This document shows positions 1 through 9,400 of a stretch of 64,000 nucleotides of DNA, in pieces. The notes beneath the pieces are model-generated. The model had not been told where the DNA came from. It ran no database searches and worked only from the letters and a program-made list of their open reading frames with translations. This DNA is from Candidatus Tectimicrobiota bacterium (lineage in GTDB: Bacteria; JACPUC01). Each line of letters begins with the position of its first letter. The first letter of the stretch is position 1. The stretch lies in assembly GCA_016192455.1 (NCBI GenBank), contig JACPUC010000008.1:1-64000 (forward strand), in the 5' to 3' direction. Both the position numbers and the translations under genes were made by a program.

Positions 1-85
1 GACGATCAGCGTGGCCCACCGCCTGGGCCAAATGGTCCAGGTACTCCTGAAAGCGCTGCGGGGAACCTCCGGGCATCCTCCTCAT
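1..85 (-). CDS. IS701-family transposase, N-terminal fragment (cut by window edge)
   Basis: About 28 residues are readable from ATG at 85 to the edge, including FQEYLDHLAQAVGHADR. This matches the start typical of IS701-family DDE transposases, where a helical stretch ends in a conserved GHADR before the catalytic domain. A second in-frame ATG at 76 directly follows AGGAGG, too close to use it as a ribosome site, so 85 is preferred, though its own site is weak. The catalytic residues are off the window, so activity cannot be judged. Confidence 0.6.
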   Translation of the reverse strand, partial: MRRMPGGSPQRFQEYLDHLAQAVGHADR

Positions 86-141
86 ACCCCAAAGGTACCA
101 CACCCGCAAAGCCAAGGCAATAGATTTATGACACAGTAGTA
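1..141 (-). mobile_element. End of an IS701-like insertion sequence (partial)
   Basis: The left 141 bases look like the 5' end of an insertion sequence running off the window. On the minus strand they hold a transposase start (see 1-85) preceded by a 56-nt leader. The presumed element tip reads TACTACTGTGTCATAAATC inward from base 141. The next four bases, 142-145, are CTAG, which fits the YTAR target duplicated by IS701-family elements. These same bases contain the TAG stop of the neighbouring permease. The junction is inferred, since the other end and the second target copy lie outside the window. Confidence 0.6.
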
Positions 142-936
142 CTAGACGAGGTCCGGAAAACGCGGCGCAAAGCGGCGGAAGAACCGCGAGCCGAGTACGA
201 ACACGACAAGCGAGACCACCGTCAGGATCAGCATCGAGCTGAACGCCGGCAGCCGCTGGTTCAGGAAGAGGTCACGGTACGCCTGCACGAGATGGGCGAT
301 GGGGTTGACGGTTAGGAAGAAGCGAAATTCCTCGGGGACGATGGAGGCGGGGTAGAAGATCGGCGTGAGGTACATCCAGAGCATGAACAGCGCGCTCATG
401 ATCTGCAGGGTGTCGCGGAAGAAGACGTTGAGCGCCGCCAGAAACCAGCTCAGCCCCAGGGTGAAGAGGAACTGCAGGAGGACGAGGACGGGAAGGAAGA
501 GGATGACGGGGCTCAGTGAGCGCACGAGGTAGAGGGTCGCCAGGGAGAGGATCGCCAAGCCAACGAGCTGGGCCGTGAAGCTGGAAATCCACAGGTAGAC
601 CGGCACGATCTGCGGCGGGAAGCTCACCCGCTTGATGAGGCTGGCGTTCTCCACCATGGAGTTCGTAGAGCGCAGCGTCGTCTCCTGGAAGGTCATCCAG
701 GGGAGCATGCCGCAGAAGAGGTAGAGCGCGAAGTGGCGGGTGCTGGGATCGCTGCCGAACTTGATCTTCAGGACAGCGGAGAAGACGTAAGTGAAGACGA
801 CGAGCATGATGAGCGGGTTAAGGACCGACCAGAAGAGGCCCATGGCCGAGCCGACGTAGCGCAGGCGCAGGTCGCGCCGCACGAAGTTGATCAGCACGTG
901 CCGCAGCGTATACCATTGACGAAGTTCGGCGAACAT
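142..936 (-). CDS. ABC-2 type polysaccharide/O-antigen export permease
   Basis: A 264-residue integral membrane subunit of the Wzm/KpsM/TagG type, which moves a lipid-linked or finished polysaccharide across the inner membrane using a separate ATPase. The start LRQWYTLRHVLINFVRRDLR followed by about six hydrophobic segments is the ABC2_membrane layout. Typical features include NPLIMLVVFTYVFS, an LPWMTFQE stretch and the terminal RFFRRFAPRF. The start is set at 936 because AAGGAG lies eight bases upstream; the open frame extends further but without membrane-protein character. The partner ATPase (Wzt/TagH) would normally follow directly downstream, but an insertion sequence sits exactly there. 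The metalloprotease gene is divergent. Confidence 0.88.
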   Translation of the reverse strand: MFAELRQWYTLRHVLINFVRRDLRLRYVGSAMGLFWSVLNPLIMLVVFTYVFSAVLKIKFGSDPSTRHFALYLFCGMLPWMTFQETTLRSTNSMVENASLIKRVSFPPQIVPVYLWISSFTAQLVGLAILSLATLYLVRSLSPVILFLPVLVLLQFLFTLGLSWFLAALNVFFRDTLQIMSALFMLWMYLTPIFYPASIVPEEFRFFLTVNPIAHLVQAYRDLFLNQRLPAFSSMLILTVVSLVVFVLGSRFFRRFAPRFPDLV

Positions 937-1072
937 CGGCGAGCTCTCCTTCTTGGAGCTCAGCAGGAACGGAAAAGCTTTTGGAAGCAACGCCGCGGCA
1001 CGTTTGAGGCCGAGCTGAGGCCGCCCAGGCACCACGTACAGGTCATCCACTGAGTCGCAGATAGGGATCCCC

Positions 1073-4000
1073 TTGGCGCATGCTGACCTGCAGACCCGCG
1101 AGCGCGCCACATCCCACTGCTGCGTCCGTCGCGGCACAGGACTCGGCGCCGGCACCCCCTCGCCCGTAAGACCTTCATGCCCTCCCTGCCGTCAACCCAT
1201 CCTCCGGTGCATCTTCGGCATCCTGGCCGTGGCGCTCGTCATCGGCCTGACCTCGCCCGCGCCGGCGTTCCTCCGCATCACGGTGCGCGACCCGATGACC
1301 GACCGCATCCTGCCGGTGGCCTGGCGCGCCTCGGACTTCCCGATTGCCTACAGCGTGCAGCGCGAAGCTCCGCCGCGCCTCGCCGCCGCCGGCTCCTCGA
1401 GCCCGGCCCACTTGGCGGCCGTTCAGGAGGCGTTCCGCACCTGGGCCAACGCCGGCGGCGGCAGCGTGCGCTTTGCCTTCGACGGCCTGACCAGCCTGGC
1501 AACCCCCGGCATGGATGGCAGGAATACCGTTCTCTTTTCCTCCGATGCCCGAGACTTCAGCGGCCCCACCACGCTGGCGACGACGCTCTTCTTCGTCGAG
1601 TTCCCCAGCCTTGACGAGCAGGAAGCGCGGCTGCGCGAGGCCGACATCCTGATCAACGCCAATGAGCCCTTCACCCTCACCTCGCCGACCCCAGCCTTCC
1701 TCCGTGATCTCCAGGCCGTGGTGACGCACGAGGTTGGCCACCTCCTCGGGTTCGATCACAGCCCTGTCGATGGGTCCCCGGACAGCGAACAGCGCGCCAC
1801 GATGTTCCCCTTCAACCGCTCCGGACAAGCAGAAGAGCGCACCCTGGCGGCGGACGACTTGGCGGGGTTGGCGGCGGTCTACCCCCCCAGCGGCGCGGCG
1901 CGGTCCGGAAGCATCGCCGGCAGGGTGACGAACCTCCTGGGGCGCGGCCTCTTCGGCGCCCTGGTGCTGGCGTGGCCGCTGGACGCCCCTGACGAGGGAG
2001 CCGTCGGCACGCTCTCCGGGCTGAGCCTCGAGCAGCCGCCCGGCAGCGGCGCGTATCGCCTCGACGGACTGGCTACCGGGCGCTACCGGATCGAGGTGCG
2101 CGAGGTGCCGCGAGGCATCACCGCGGCGGTCTTCCTGGGCGAGCAGTTCGACATGCAGCTCGCCCGCGTTCCCGCACCGCAGTTCTTCGCCGGGGCGCCC
2201 GAGGCGAACTCGGCGCTCTCGCTCGAGGTGAGCGGCGGCGACATGCTGCGCGGCATCGACGTGACGCTGGGAAGCAGATCGGCTGTCGCGGCGCCCCAGG
2301 TGCAGATCGAGCCAGGCGGCTTCCTCCTCGCCTCGCCGGCAACGGCGGAGCTTGCCATCACCACGCCGCTCGGCAATGAAGTGTCCGACCTCGGCTCCTT
2401 TCGTTTGCTCCTCGACGACCAGACGCTGGCGGAAGGCGTGCAGAGCCTCCTCCAGGACGGCGCCGGGCTGGAGATCGAGCGGCGCTCGGCGAGTTTTCTG
2501 CGCGCCTTCGTCGCCCTCCCCTCCCTCGACCCCGGCCGTCATGACCTAGTCGTCGAGATCAGCGACCGTCGCGGCACCCGGCGCAGCGCCCGCGCCACCT
2601 TCCTCGTCGCCGAGGCCCCACCCTCGCAGCTCGGCGTCGAGACGCGCTACCTCGCCCAAGGAGAGGCGCGCCTTGAGCTGCGCCTGCCGCCGGCCTACCT
2701 CGTTGCAGGGACGCTCAGCGATCGGGAAGATATGCCCCTCCCCGGAGCCACCCTGCGCTTCACGCCGGTGGACGCAGCGCCTGCTGGGCAAGGAGAAACC
2801 TCTCCCCCTGTGGCGAAGACTAACGGTGACGGCGCGTTCGCCCTCCTCCTGCCGCCGGCTCTCTACAACCTCGAACTGGCGGAACCCCACGCGGCTGGCC
2901 GCCTGGAGACCCCACGCCAGCCCCTCGCGGTGGCCGGGCCTACGTCCCTGCACCTGCGGCTCAGCGGCAGCCTGCCACCCGCGCCGCCGCCCGCGCCGGT
3001 TCCCGACACGATCTTGGTAGCCGGGACGGTGCGGGACGTGATCGGCGACGAACTGCCGCAGGCGCTGGTACGGCTCACGCCCAGCAGCGGAGCGGGCGGC
3101 ACTGCCCACGGCGCCACCAACTCGCTCGGGCGCTTCCAGATTGTCGTGCCGCCGGGCCGCTACGATGTAGCCGCCTTCCCTCCTCTGACTCGTCCCCCGG
3201 CAACGCATCCCATGGAGCACCGCCTCTTCGACCAGCGCTTTCAGGAGAACACCGAGCTGCGCATCACACTCCCGAACGGCTTCACCATGAGCGGGCAGGT
3301 GGTCGATTCTCGAGGTCTGCCTCTCCCTTTCGCCAACCTTCGGCTGGCGGAACACTTCTCGGGCGAGGGGCTGCTGGCGCTGTCGGCGGACGAGGCGGGG
3401 CGCTTCTCCCTTCCCCTCCCCGCCGGCGTCTACGACCTCGACATCGAGCCGCTGCTGGACTCGGCCGCCGGCGGCCGCGCGGTCCCGCACCGGATTGAGC
3501 GCGTCATCCATGACGCCGACACGGAGCTGTCGATCACCCTTCCCGATGGCATCCTCCTCTCCGGCCGCATTGTCGATCGGCAGGGAGTTCGGGCGGCCTT
3601 CGCCCAGGTGACAATCCGCCGGCCGCCTGCCGGCAGCTCGGTCGGCTCGCTGCGGGCTGATCGCAACGGCGCGTTCAGCGTGGCGCTGGCGCCAGGAAGC
3701 TACTTCTTCCAGATCGACCCAGCGTCCTCATCCGGTGCATCAGGGGGCGCCGTTCGCACGGTCGTGCCGACCGCGCGCTACACGGAGGATACGCCTCTTG
3801 CGGTGACCCTTCAGGATGGCGTGCTGATCCGCGGCGTGGTGCGGGACATCAGCGCGTTACCCCTGCCCGGCGCGCGCCTCGTCTTCAGCGGCATCATCGA
3901 CGAGACGCCGCTCATCGCCAGCACCACGGCGATCCGCGACGGCAGCTTCCGCCTGCTGGTGCCGCGCGGCGCCTACCTTCTCTCGGTGCTGCCGCCCTGA
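1073..4000 (+). CDS. Secreted matrixin-type zinc metalloprotease with carboxypeptidase-regulatory-like repeats
   Basis: A 975-residue exported protein. A hydrophobic signal segment (LRCIFGILAVALVIGLTSPAPA, near residues 43-65) leads into a protease domain with HEVGHLLGFDHS at about 219-230. This is the HExxHxxGxxH zinc site of matrixins (M10 clan), followed by a Met-turn-like ATMFPF. From about residue 275 to the end come at least five to six beta-sandwich modules of the carboxypeptidase-regulatory type, each opening with patterns such as SGQVVDSRGLPLPFA or AGTLSDREDMPLPGA. The start is doubtful: 1073 is TTG with a poor ribosome site, and no in-frame ATG precedes the signal segment. An ATG at 1177 is one frame off. 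The substrate is unknown; extracellular protein processing or adhesion is inferred. Confidence 0.8.
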   Translation: MAHADLQTRERATSHCCVRRGTGLGAGTPSPVRPSCPPCRQPILRCIFGILAVALVIGLTSPAPAFLRITVRDPMTDRILPVAWRASDFPIAYSVQREAPPRLAAAGSSSPAHLAAVQEAFRTWANAGGGSVRFAFDGLTSLATPGMDGRNTVLFSSDARDFSGPTTLATTLFFVEFPSLDEQEARLREADILINANEPFTLTSPTPAFLRDLQAVVTHEVGHLLGFDHSPVDGSPDSEQRATMFPFNRSGQAEERTLAADDLAGLAAVYPPSGAARSGSIAGRVTNLLGRGLFGALVLAWPLDAPDEGAVGTLSGLSLEQPPGSGAYRLDGLATGRYRIEVREVPRGITAAVFLGEQFDMQLARVPAPQFFAGAPEANSALSLEVSGGDMLRGIDVTLGSRSAVAAPQVQIEPGGFLLASPATAELAITTPLGNEVSDLGSFRLLLDDQTLAEGVQSLLQDGAGLEIERRSASFLRAFVALPSLDPGRHDLVVEISDRRGTRRSARATFLVAEAPPSQLGVETRYLAQGEARLELRLPPAYLVAGTLSDREDMPLPGATLRFTPVDAAPAGQGETSPPVAKTNGDGAFALLLPPALYNLELAEPHAAGRLETPRQPLAVAGPTSLHLRLSGSLPPAPPPAPVPDTILVAGTVRDVIGDELPQALVRLTPSSGAGGTAHGATNSLGRFQIVVPPGRYDVAAFPPLTRPPATHPMEHRLFDQRFQENTELRITLPNGFTMSGQVVDSRGLPLPFANLRLAEHFSGEGLLALSADEAGRFSLPLPAGVYDLDIEPLLDSAAGGRAVPHRIERVIHDADTELSITLPDGILLSGRIVDRQGVRAAFAQVTIRRPPAGSSVGSLRADRNGAFSVALAPGSYFFQIDPASSSGASGGAVRTVVPTARYTEDTPLAVTLQDGVLIRGVVRDISALPLPGARLVFSGIIDETPLIASTTAIRDGSFRLLVPRGAYLLSVLPP

Positions 4001-4027
4001 GCCGTGCGCGCGAACCATGTGCATGCG

Positions 4028-4792
4028 TCACTCCGTGGAAGTGCCCTGGAGGCGCTGCCGTCGGTGGCGAGCCAGCTTGCTTTCCGCCCGCAGCCGAAAC
4101 TCCACCACCTTCACCGCAGTATCGAGGAGCTTCCTCAGGGTGAGCTGCGAACTCCCCTGCCGCCGCTCCTCGAAGAGAATCGGCACCTCGCCGATGCGGA
4201 AGCCGAGCCGGGCGACGAGGTGCAGCACCTCCTCCACCACGGAGGGCCCAACCGAGGTGAGGCAATCCCACGGTATGGCGGCCAGCACCTCGTGGCGAAA
4301 GCACCTGTACCCGGAGGTGCAGTCCCGCACCGGCAGGCTCATGACGCCGCGCACATAGGCGTTGGCAAGTTTTGTGACCATCTGGCGGATGGGGGAGCGG
4401 CCGCGCTCTCCGCCGCCTTCAACCTGACGTGAGCCGATGGCGACGTCAAGCTCTCCGCGCCGCACCGGCGTCACCAGGGCCGGCAGGTGTCGGGGGTGGT
4501 GCGAGAAGTCGGCATCCATCTCCACCACGTAGGGAAAGGCCCGCTCGACGGACCAGCGGAAGCCGGCGATTCCCGCCCGACCTCTGCCGCGATCACTCGT
4601 GCGCAGCAGCAGCCGCACTGCTTCCCCCTGGCAGTGGCGGCGCACCACGTCCGCCGTTCCATCAGGTGAATCATCATCGACGACCAGAACCTGAACACCG
4701 GGGAGGAAGCCCTGAATGGCCTCGATGAGGGGCCGAATATTGGTTGCCTCATTGTAGGTTGGCAGGATGACGAGCGTATCCGCGTATAACAC
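4028..4792 (-). CDS. Polyprenol-phosphate mannosyltransferase-like GT2 (DPM1 family)
   Basis: A 254-residue cytoplasmic glycosyltransferase with a GT-A fold. It opens with TLVILPTYNEATNIRPLI and carries VLVVDDDSPDGTADVVRR, the nucleotide- and metal-binding signatures of dolichol/polyprenol-phosphate mannose (or glucose) synthases. The DADFSHHP segment supplies the second acidic motif. There is no C-terminal membrane domain, so it is the soluble, DPM1-sized type. Such enzymes make polyprenyl-P-sugar donors for GT-C transferases, which is notable because three GT-C-like membrane/TPR proteins lie in this window. The start is GTG at 4792, overlapping a 14-bp palindrome. It converges with the metalloprotease gene, 27 bp apart. 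Confidence 0.85.
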   Translation of the reverse strand: MLYADTLVILPTYNEATNIRPLIEAIQGFLPGVQVLVVDDDSPDGTADVVRRHCQGEAVRLLLRTSDRGRGRAGIAGFRWSVERAFPYVVEMDADFSHHPRHLPALVTPVRRGELDVAIGSRQVEGGGERGRSPIRQMVTKLANAYVRGVMSLPVRDCTSGYRCFRHEVLAAIPWDCLTSVGPSVVEEVLHLVARLGFRIGEVPILFEERRQGSSQLTLRKLLDTAVKVVEFRLRAESKLARHRRQRLQGTSTE

Positions 4793-4889
4793 TCGAGGCC
4801 TCGAGCAACGAAGGAGCGTCCCCGGTCAACCCCCGCGCCAGCGGAGCGCCGCGCCGTCTCGCGGCGCGAAAACGGGTCCCGCCGTGGGC

Positions 4890-6005
4890 TTACCTCGTCA
4901 CTTCCCGCAGGAGCTTCTCAACAATCTCTTCCAAGCTCAGGGTGTTCATGCAGGTGATGGTCTTGTCGCAGGTGCGCCGGTAGCAAGGGGAGCAGGCGAT
5001 GCCGGCGACGATTTTACTCCCCCTGCCATAGAGCTCGATTTCCTGCTCGCAGGTGGGGCCGAAGAGCACCACAACGCGCCGCTGCAAGGCCACGGCAAGG
5101 TGCATGCCGAGGGAATCGGAGGTAAGCACCGTATGACAGCGGCCCAGGAGCGCCGCGAACTCGAGCAGGCTGTTGCCGGTGCCGGCGTCAATGACAGGCG
5201 CCGACACCGCCCGCAGGATATCCCGGTTCTTGTCGCGCTCGAGCGCCCCTCCCAGGAGGAGGATGGCGCTCTTCATGCCGACCAGGCGCCGCGACAGGAT
5301 TTCGATCAACTCCACCAAGGCGGAGGCCGGGAGTGACTTGTTGGCAAAGAGCTCGCCGCCGCCGGTGTTGATGCCGATGCAGCGCGTTTCGGCCTCGAGG
5401 CCCCAGCTCAGCCACTTCTCCTCCGCCCATCGCGCGACCTCCTGCGGCAGCGTGAGCATGAGGGGCTCGCCTGCAAACGTGAGACCCAGGGCCTCGAACG
5501 TGAGCGCTTGGTAGGTGCGCTCATTGCGGCGAAACTTGATGTCATCGGACATGCCAAGGGAAAAGAGCTCGTCGCTTTCCGGGTGCAAGGGGGCGATGTT
5601 GCCGCTGGGATGAAGTCCGAAGCCCGACTTTCGCGCCGCCCGAATCTTTGCCGCCAAGGCCGTGGCGCGCACCTCCTTGTCGAGGCAGATCAACCAATCG
5701 AAGTGCTCGACTTCCAGCCGCAGCACGGTCTCGAGATTCCATCCAAGGAGTCGGTCGATGGCCGGATTGTGGCGCAGGAGATCAAGCGCCGCTTCATCCG
5801 TCACCCAGGTGATCTGCGCCGAGGCGTCGAGCTTGCGCAGCGCCGGCAACAGAGGCGTCGTCCGCAGCACGTCTCCCAACGCCGCCAGCTTGATGATGAG
5901 GATGCGCCTACCAAACGGCTCATAATGCGGGCACCCCCCGCACAGCCGATTGAAGCGGCACGGCTTCTCACCAACGAAGTAGCGGCAATCGAGGTGCAGC
6001 TCCAT
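4890..6005 (-). CDS. Heptosyltransferase-like GT9 with N-terminal four-Cys motif
   Basis: A 371-residue GT-B glycosyltransferase of family GT9, related to ADP-heptose:LPS heptosyltransferases. The hallmark ILIIKLAALGDVLRTTPLLP starts near residue 35. Later come the INTGGG-type substrate loop, LLGGALERDKNR and TSDSLGMHLAVAL, which forms part of the donor pocket. The first 30 residues are unusual: Cys at 7, 16, 22 and 25 (C-x8-C-x5-C-x2-C) precede the catalytic domain and suggest a small metal-binding module. It probably adds a sugar to a lipid- or surface-linked glycan on the cytoplasmic face. It lies upstream of the DPM1-like gene (97 bp gap) and is probably co-transcribed with it. Confidence 0.85.
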   Translation of the reverse strand: MELHLDCRYFVGEKPCRFNRLCGGCPHYEPFGRRILIIKLAALGDVLRTTPLLPALRKLDASAQITWVTDEAALDLLRHNPAIDRLLGWNLETVLRLEVEHFDWLICLDKEVRATALAAKIRAARKSGFGLHPSGNIAPLHPESDELFSLGMSDDIKFRRNERTYQALTFEALGLTFAGEPLMLTLPQEVARWAEEKWLSWGLEAETRCIGINTGGGELFANKSLPASALVELIEILSRRLVGMKSAILLLGGALERDKNRDILRAVSAPVIDAGTGNSLLEFAALLGRCHTVLTSDSLGMHLAVALQRRVVVLFGPTCEQEIELYGRGSKIVAGIACSPCYRRTCDKTITCMNTLSLEEIVEKLLREVTR

Positions 6006-6473
6006 GCGGGCAGCGTATCTCTTCGGGCTGTTCTCAAAAATGGGACTGGGAGATCAGCGCCAGGGCTGAAGAACCCCTCGGAAACGAAACCGACGCCTCC
6101 GTTCCGAAACCTTGAATCTCGTCCATGTCGTGATCGCTGCTGGAAACTTCCCCCGTTCAGCAGTTCGCCACGTCGCCCCCCCTGGCTTCAATGCACACTT
6201 TAAGAACGGAATGATCCCCTGTCGAGGCCCTTCTGGTCCTCGCCCCGCAGGTGGCTCTCCACCTTGCCGCCGAGCTGATCTTCGCCAGTGAGAGCTCGGT
6301 TCTGCTTTACAGCGACTGATCCCCCCTCCGGTCAAGCTCTCTCCTCAACCTTCCATCCTCTCAATCCGCGTCACCTTCACCTCTCTTCCCTGCTTCATGG
6401 TTCTCCTTCGGAACGAAACGAGGCTGAACTGCAAGCAGTCCAGCCTCGTCCCCGTTAGGCCATCTTCGCCCGA
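6006..6473. other. Intergenic gap, 468 bp
   Basis: No convincing gene. The right side holds a hairpin terminator for the gene that ends at 6474. Short open frames here lack family resemblance and ribosome sites. I could not identify a clear promoter for the GT9 gene that starts at 6005. Confidence 0.6.
6410..6447 (-). terminator. Rho-independent-like terminator after the cohesin/dockerin protein
   Basis: A 13-bp inverted repeat (6420-6432 with 6435-6447, one mismatch that would pair as G-U) starts 27 bp past the stop codon. On the minus strand it is followed by GTTTCGTTCC, a moderately T-rich tail. The position and stem length support a terminator for the leftward transcript; the tail is weaker than ideal. 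Confidence 0.65.
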
Positions 6474-9400
6474 CTACTGGGTGCGGGCCTGCGCGGCCGC
6501 GCAGTCACTGAACCCGAAGTCCGCCGAGCCAATGCAATTAGCCCCGGCGATGGGGTTCGTTGAAGAGACGGAGACGTTGGACACCAGGGCGGCGCCCGAG
6601 ATGTTCTCAGCCGGGAAGAGGGCGGCGAAGGACCGACTGATACGTGAGTTGGCCGGGATGCTGATGGCCGTGCCGGTAACCCGGCGCACACTCGCCGCGC
6701 CGCCGCCGGTGCCGGGGGAGGTGATCCACAACGAGGGCGTCACTTCCTCCGCGGCATCGTTCGGGTTGACGATGATGTAACGGTCGTTCAGCCCAACCAC
6801 GTAGGGGAGAGTGAGACGGTTGCCGGTGGCCGCGGCGCCGGAACTGATCAGCACGCGGGCATCCGGCGGGAAGCTCGCGATCGTCGCGGCAACGCCGCCT
6901 GACGACGGTGAACTGACGATCTTCACCCAGCCGTCGCTGCCGGCGGTGCCCTCGCAGAGGTCACTCACCAAGCTCGCGACGGTCTCGCCGCCGGCCAGGC
7001 TGGCGGTGCTGCAAGTCACGGCCGACGCGCCGTCCGGGTAGGCCGTCATGGTCAGCGTCTGCGTGGCGTCCCCCACCGCGCTATCGATCAGGGCGAAGGC
7101 CACCCAGTTGCTGGTGGTCTGGTAATTCGCCACCACCACCGTGGTGGGCGGCGGAATGACGGTGAAGGTGCCGTCCGTCACGGTCGGCGTGGCGACGCCG
7201 GAGAAGGTGGCGAAGTCGCCGATGGCGAGGTCAAGGGCGCTGTCGCCCGTGCTCGCCGCCGCGGCGACGGTGAAGGTGATGGTGAGGATCGTCCCACCGG
7301 AAGCCACGTTGATGCCCTCGGCCGAGGACAAGGCGAAGCGCACCGTGCCCGCGCTGAGCTCCGGCGTGCCCTGCAAGCCCGTGGCCACGGTGACGGAGGT
7401 GGCGTTGAGGACGTTGGCGTCGTAGGTCAGCGAGCCGTCGATGGCCAGCAACTGTTCCAGCGCGCTCGCCGAGGTGATGGCCACGGCTACGCCGGTGGCG
7501 CCCGCGGTGCCTTGGCCATTCCCCGCCACGATGGTCGGCGCGGCAGCCTGATCCTTGGTCGCTTCGCTCGCCGCCGTGGTGGTGGCGCCGGTGCTGCAGA
7601 AGCTCGGCAGCGCCAAGCCGGCGTTGAGACGGAGCATGCAGGCGGCATCGATGGCGCCGGCGCGCCCGTTGCCGTCCAGGTCAATCGCGGCGATCTGCTC
7701 TGCCGTCAGCGTTTCGCCGCGGGCGATTGCTCGAAGAACGTCCAGGGCGTCGTCCGAGCCCACCGAGCCGTCACCATCCAAGTCGCCGGAACGGGCCGCG
7801 CCGGTCACGACGGCCGCGATAACCGTCACCGGGATTGCGGTCGACTGGTTGGTGGTGGTATTCCTCGCCGTCACCGTCGTGGTTCCAACCGCCACGCCGG
7901 TGATGACGCCAGCCGAGGTCACCGAAGCGGTAGCGGCATTCGCGGAGGTGAAGATCGCCGGGCCGCCCCGAACGACCGTGATGGTTTGCGTGGCGCCAAC
8001 CTGGACCGAGACGGTCGTGGGAGAGACCACCACTTGGCCGACGGCCGCAACGCTCGCCGTCCCTTCAACCCGCAGTGCCGTATACGGGAAGGTGGTATCG
8101 CTAAACGGCGTCCGATCCGTATAGCTGACAGTCAACGTGTCGCCAACGCCGGCTTTGATCGAGGTGTTGGCGATGGTGGTGGTGCTGCTCAGCGCCATCG
8201 GGCCGGTGAAGATGCCCGTGGAGAGGCCGGTTTCCCGCACGGTGGCCGTCGTGCCGACCACGTCCGTCGTGGTGCGGACCGAGACGGTGCGCGACTGCGC
8301 CACATCCGACTTCGTGTTCTCGTCGAGATCAGTCACGGTGATGACCACGGTGTCACCGATGCTGAAGGAGGTCGTCGTGGCCTGCTTCTTCGCGCCGGCG
8401 GAGGCCGCGGTGGTGGTGCTGCCGCCGAGGACGGAGAGCGCGATCGTCGCATCCGTGAAGCGCGCCGTGGCGTTCGCCGAGGCGGTGGCGAGGGTGCCGC
8501 TGGCGTTCTTGGTGTCGGAGTAGGTGGCGGTGACGCCATCGCCGTTCTGCACGATCAGGCGATCGTTGGTGTCATCGCTGGTGGTGCCAACCACGGTGGT
8601 GCTGCCGTCGGTATTGACAATGGTCTTGAAGATGCCGGTGAAGATGCCCGTGGTGCCGCCGGTCTCCGTCAAGTTCACGGTGATGCCGGTGGCGTTGTCG
8701 GTGGTGCTCTTCACGCCGACGTTCACGGTATCCGAGCCGGTGGTGACGTTAAGGTCGGCATCCGTCACCGTCACCAGCACACTATCATCGCCCTCGGTTC
8801 CGGAAACGCCTGGAATGATCGTCTGATCGATGCTGATCGTTCCGGTGTTCGTGGGGATGGTGGCGGAGGCGGTGGAGGCCACGGCGGCGCTCGGCGACAG
8901 GTCACGGTACTTGACGGTGATGGTGTCGCCGGGGCTGACGTGCAGGATCGCCGACGCCGCCGACGTCCCATCCGTGCTGACGATGGTGCTGCCGGTCCTG
9001 AACCTCAGGGCGCCGGTGAAGATGCCGGTGGTGCCCCCCGTCTCCACGACGCGGATGTTCGGGTCGCAACCGGCAGGGGTCGTGGTACAGTCGGTGCCGG
9101 CGTCGGTGATCGTACTACCCGACTGCGTCGTGTTCTCCACGTCGGAAGTGCTGAAGGCGTAGAGCCCATTGGTCAGGAACGAGTTGGCCGAGGTGGTGGT
9201 GTCGAGGTCGAGGTCGACCAGGGTCACCTCGGCGGTGCTGGTGACGGTGTACTGCGTGTTGTTGAGGGAGACCACCCCCTGGTTCGAAGCCGCCGAGACG
9301 GTCCTCGTGCGGGTCGCGACGGCCAGCGCCGACGCCGTCGTCGTGCTGCTGGTTAAGTTACAACTCGTGGTGGCGCAGACATCACCGAACTCAACCGTGA

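Noticed and set aside
4792-4805. 14-bp palindrome CTCGAGGCCTCGAG at the start of the GT2 gene
   Set aside because: It is a short GC-rich palindrome overlapping the start codon with no T-tract; it may be chance or a minor translation effect.
7512-9356. A 614-codon plus-strand frame opposite the cohesin/dockerin protein
   Set aside because: It mirrors the dockerin and ETG-repeat coding sequence. The product is Arg/Gly/His-rich with no ribosome site or domain.
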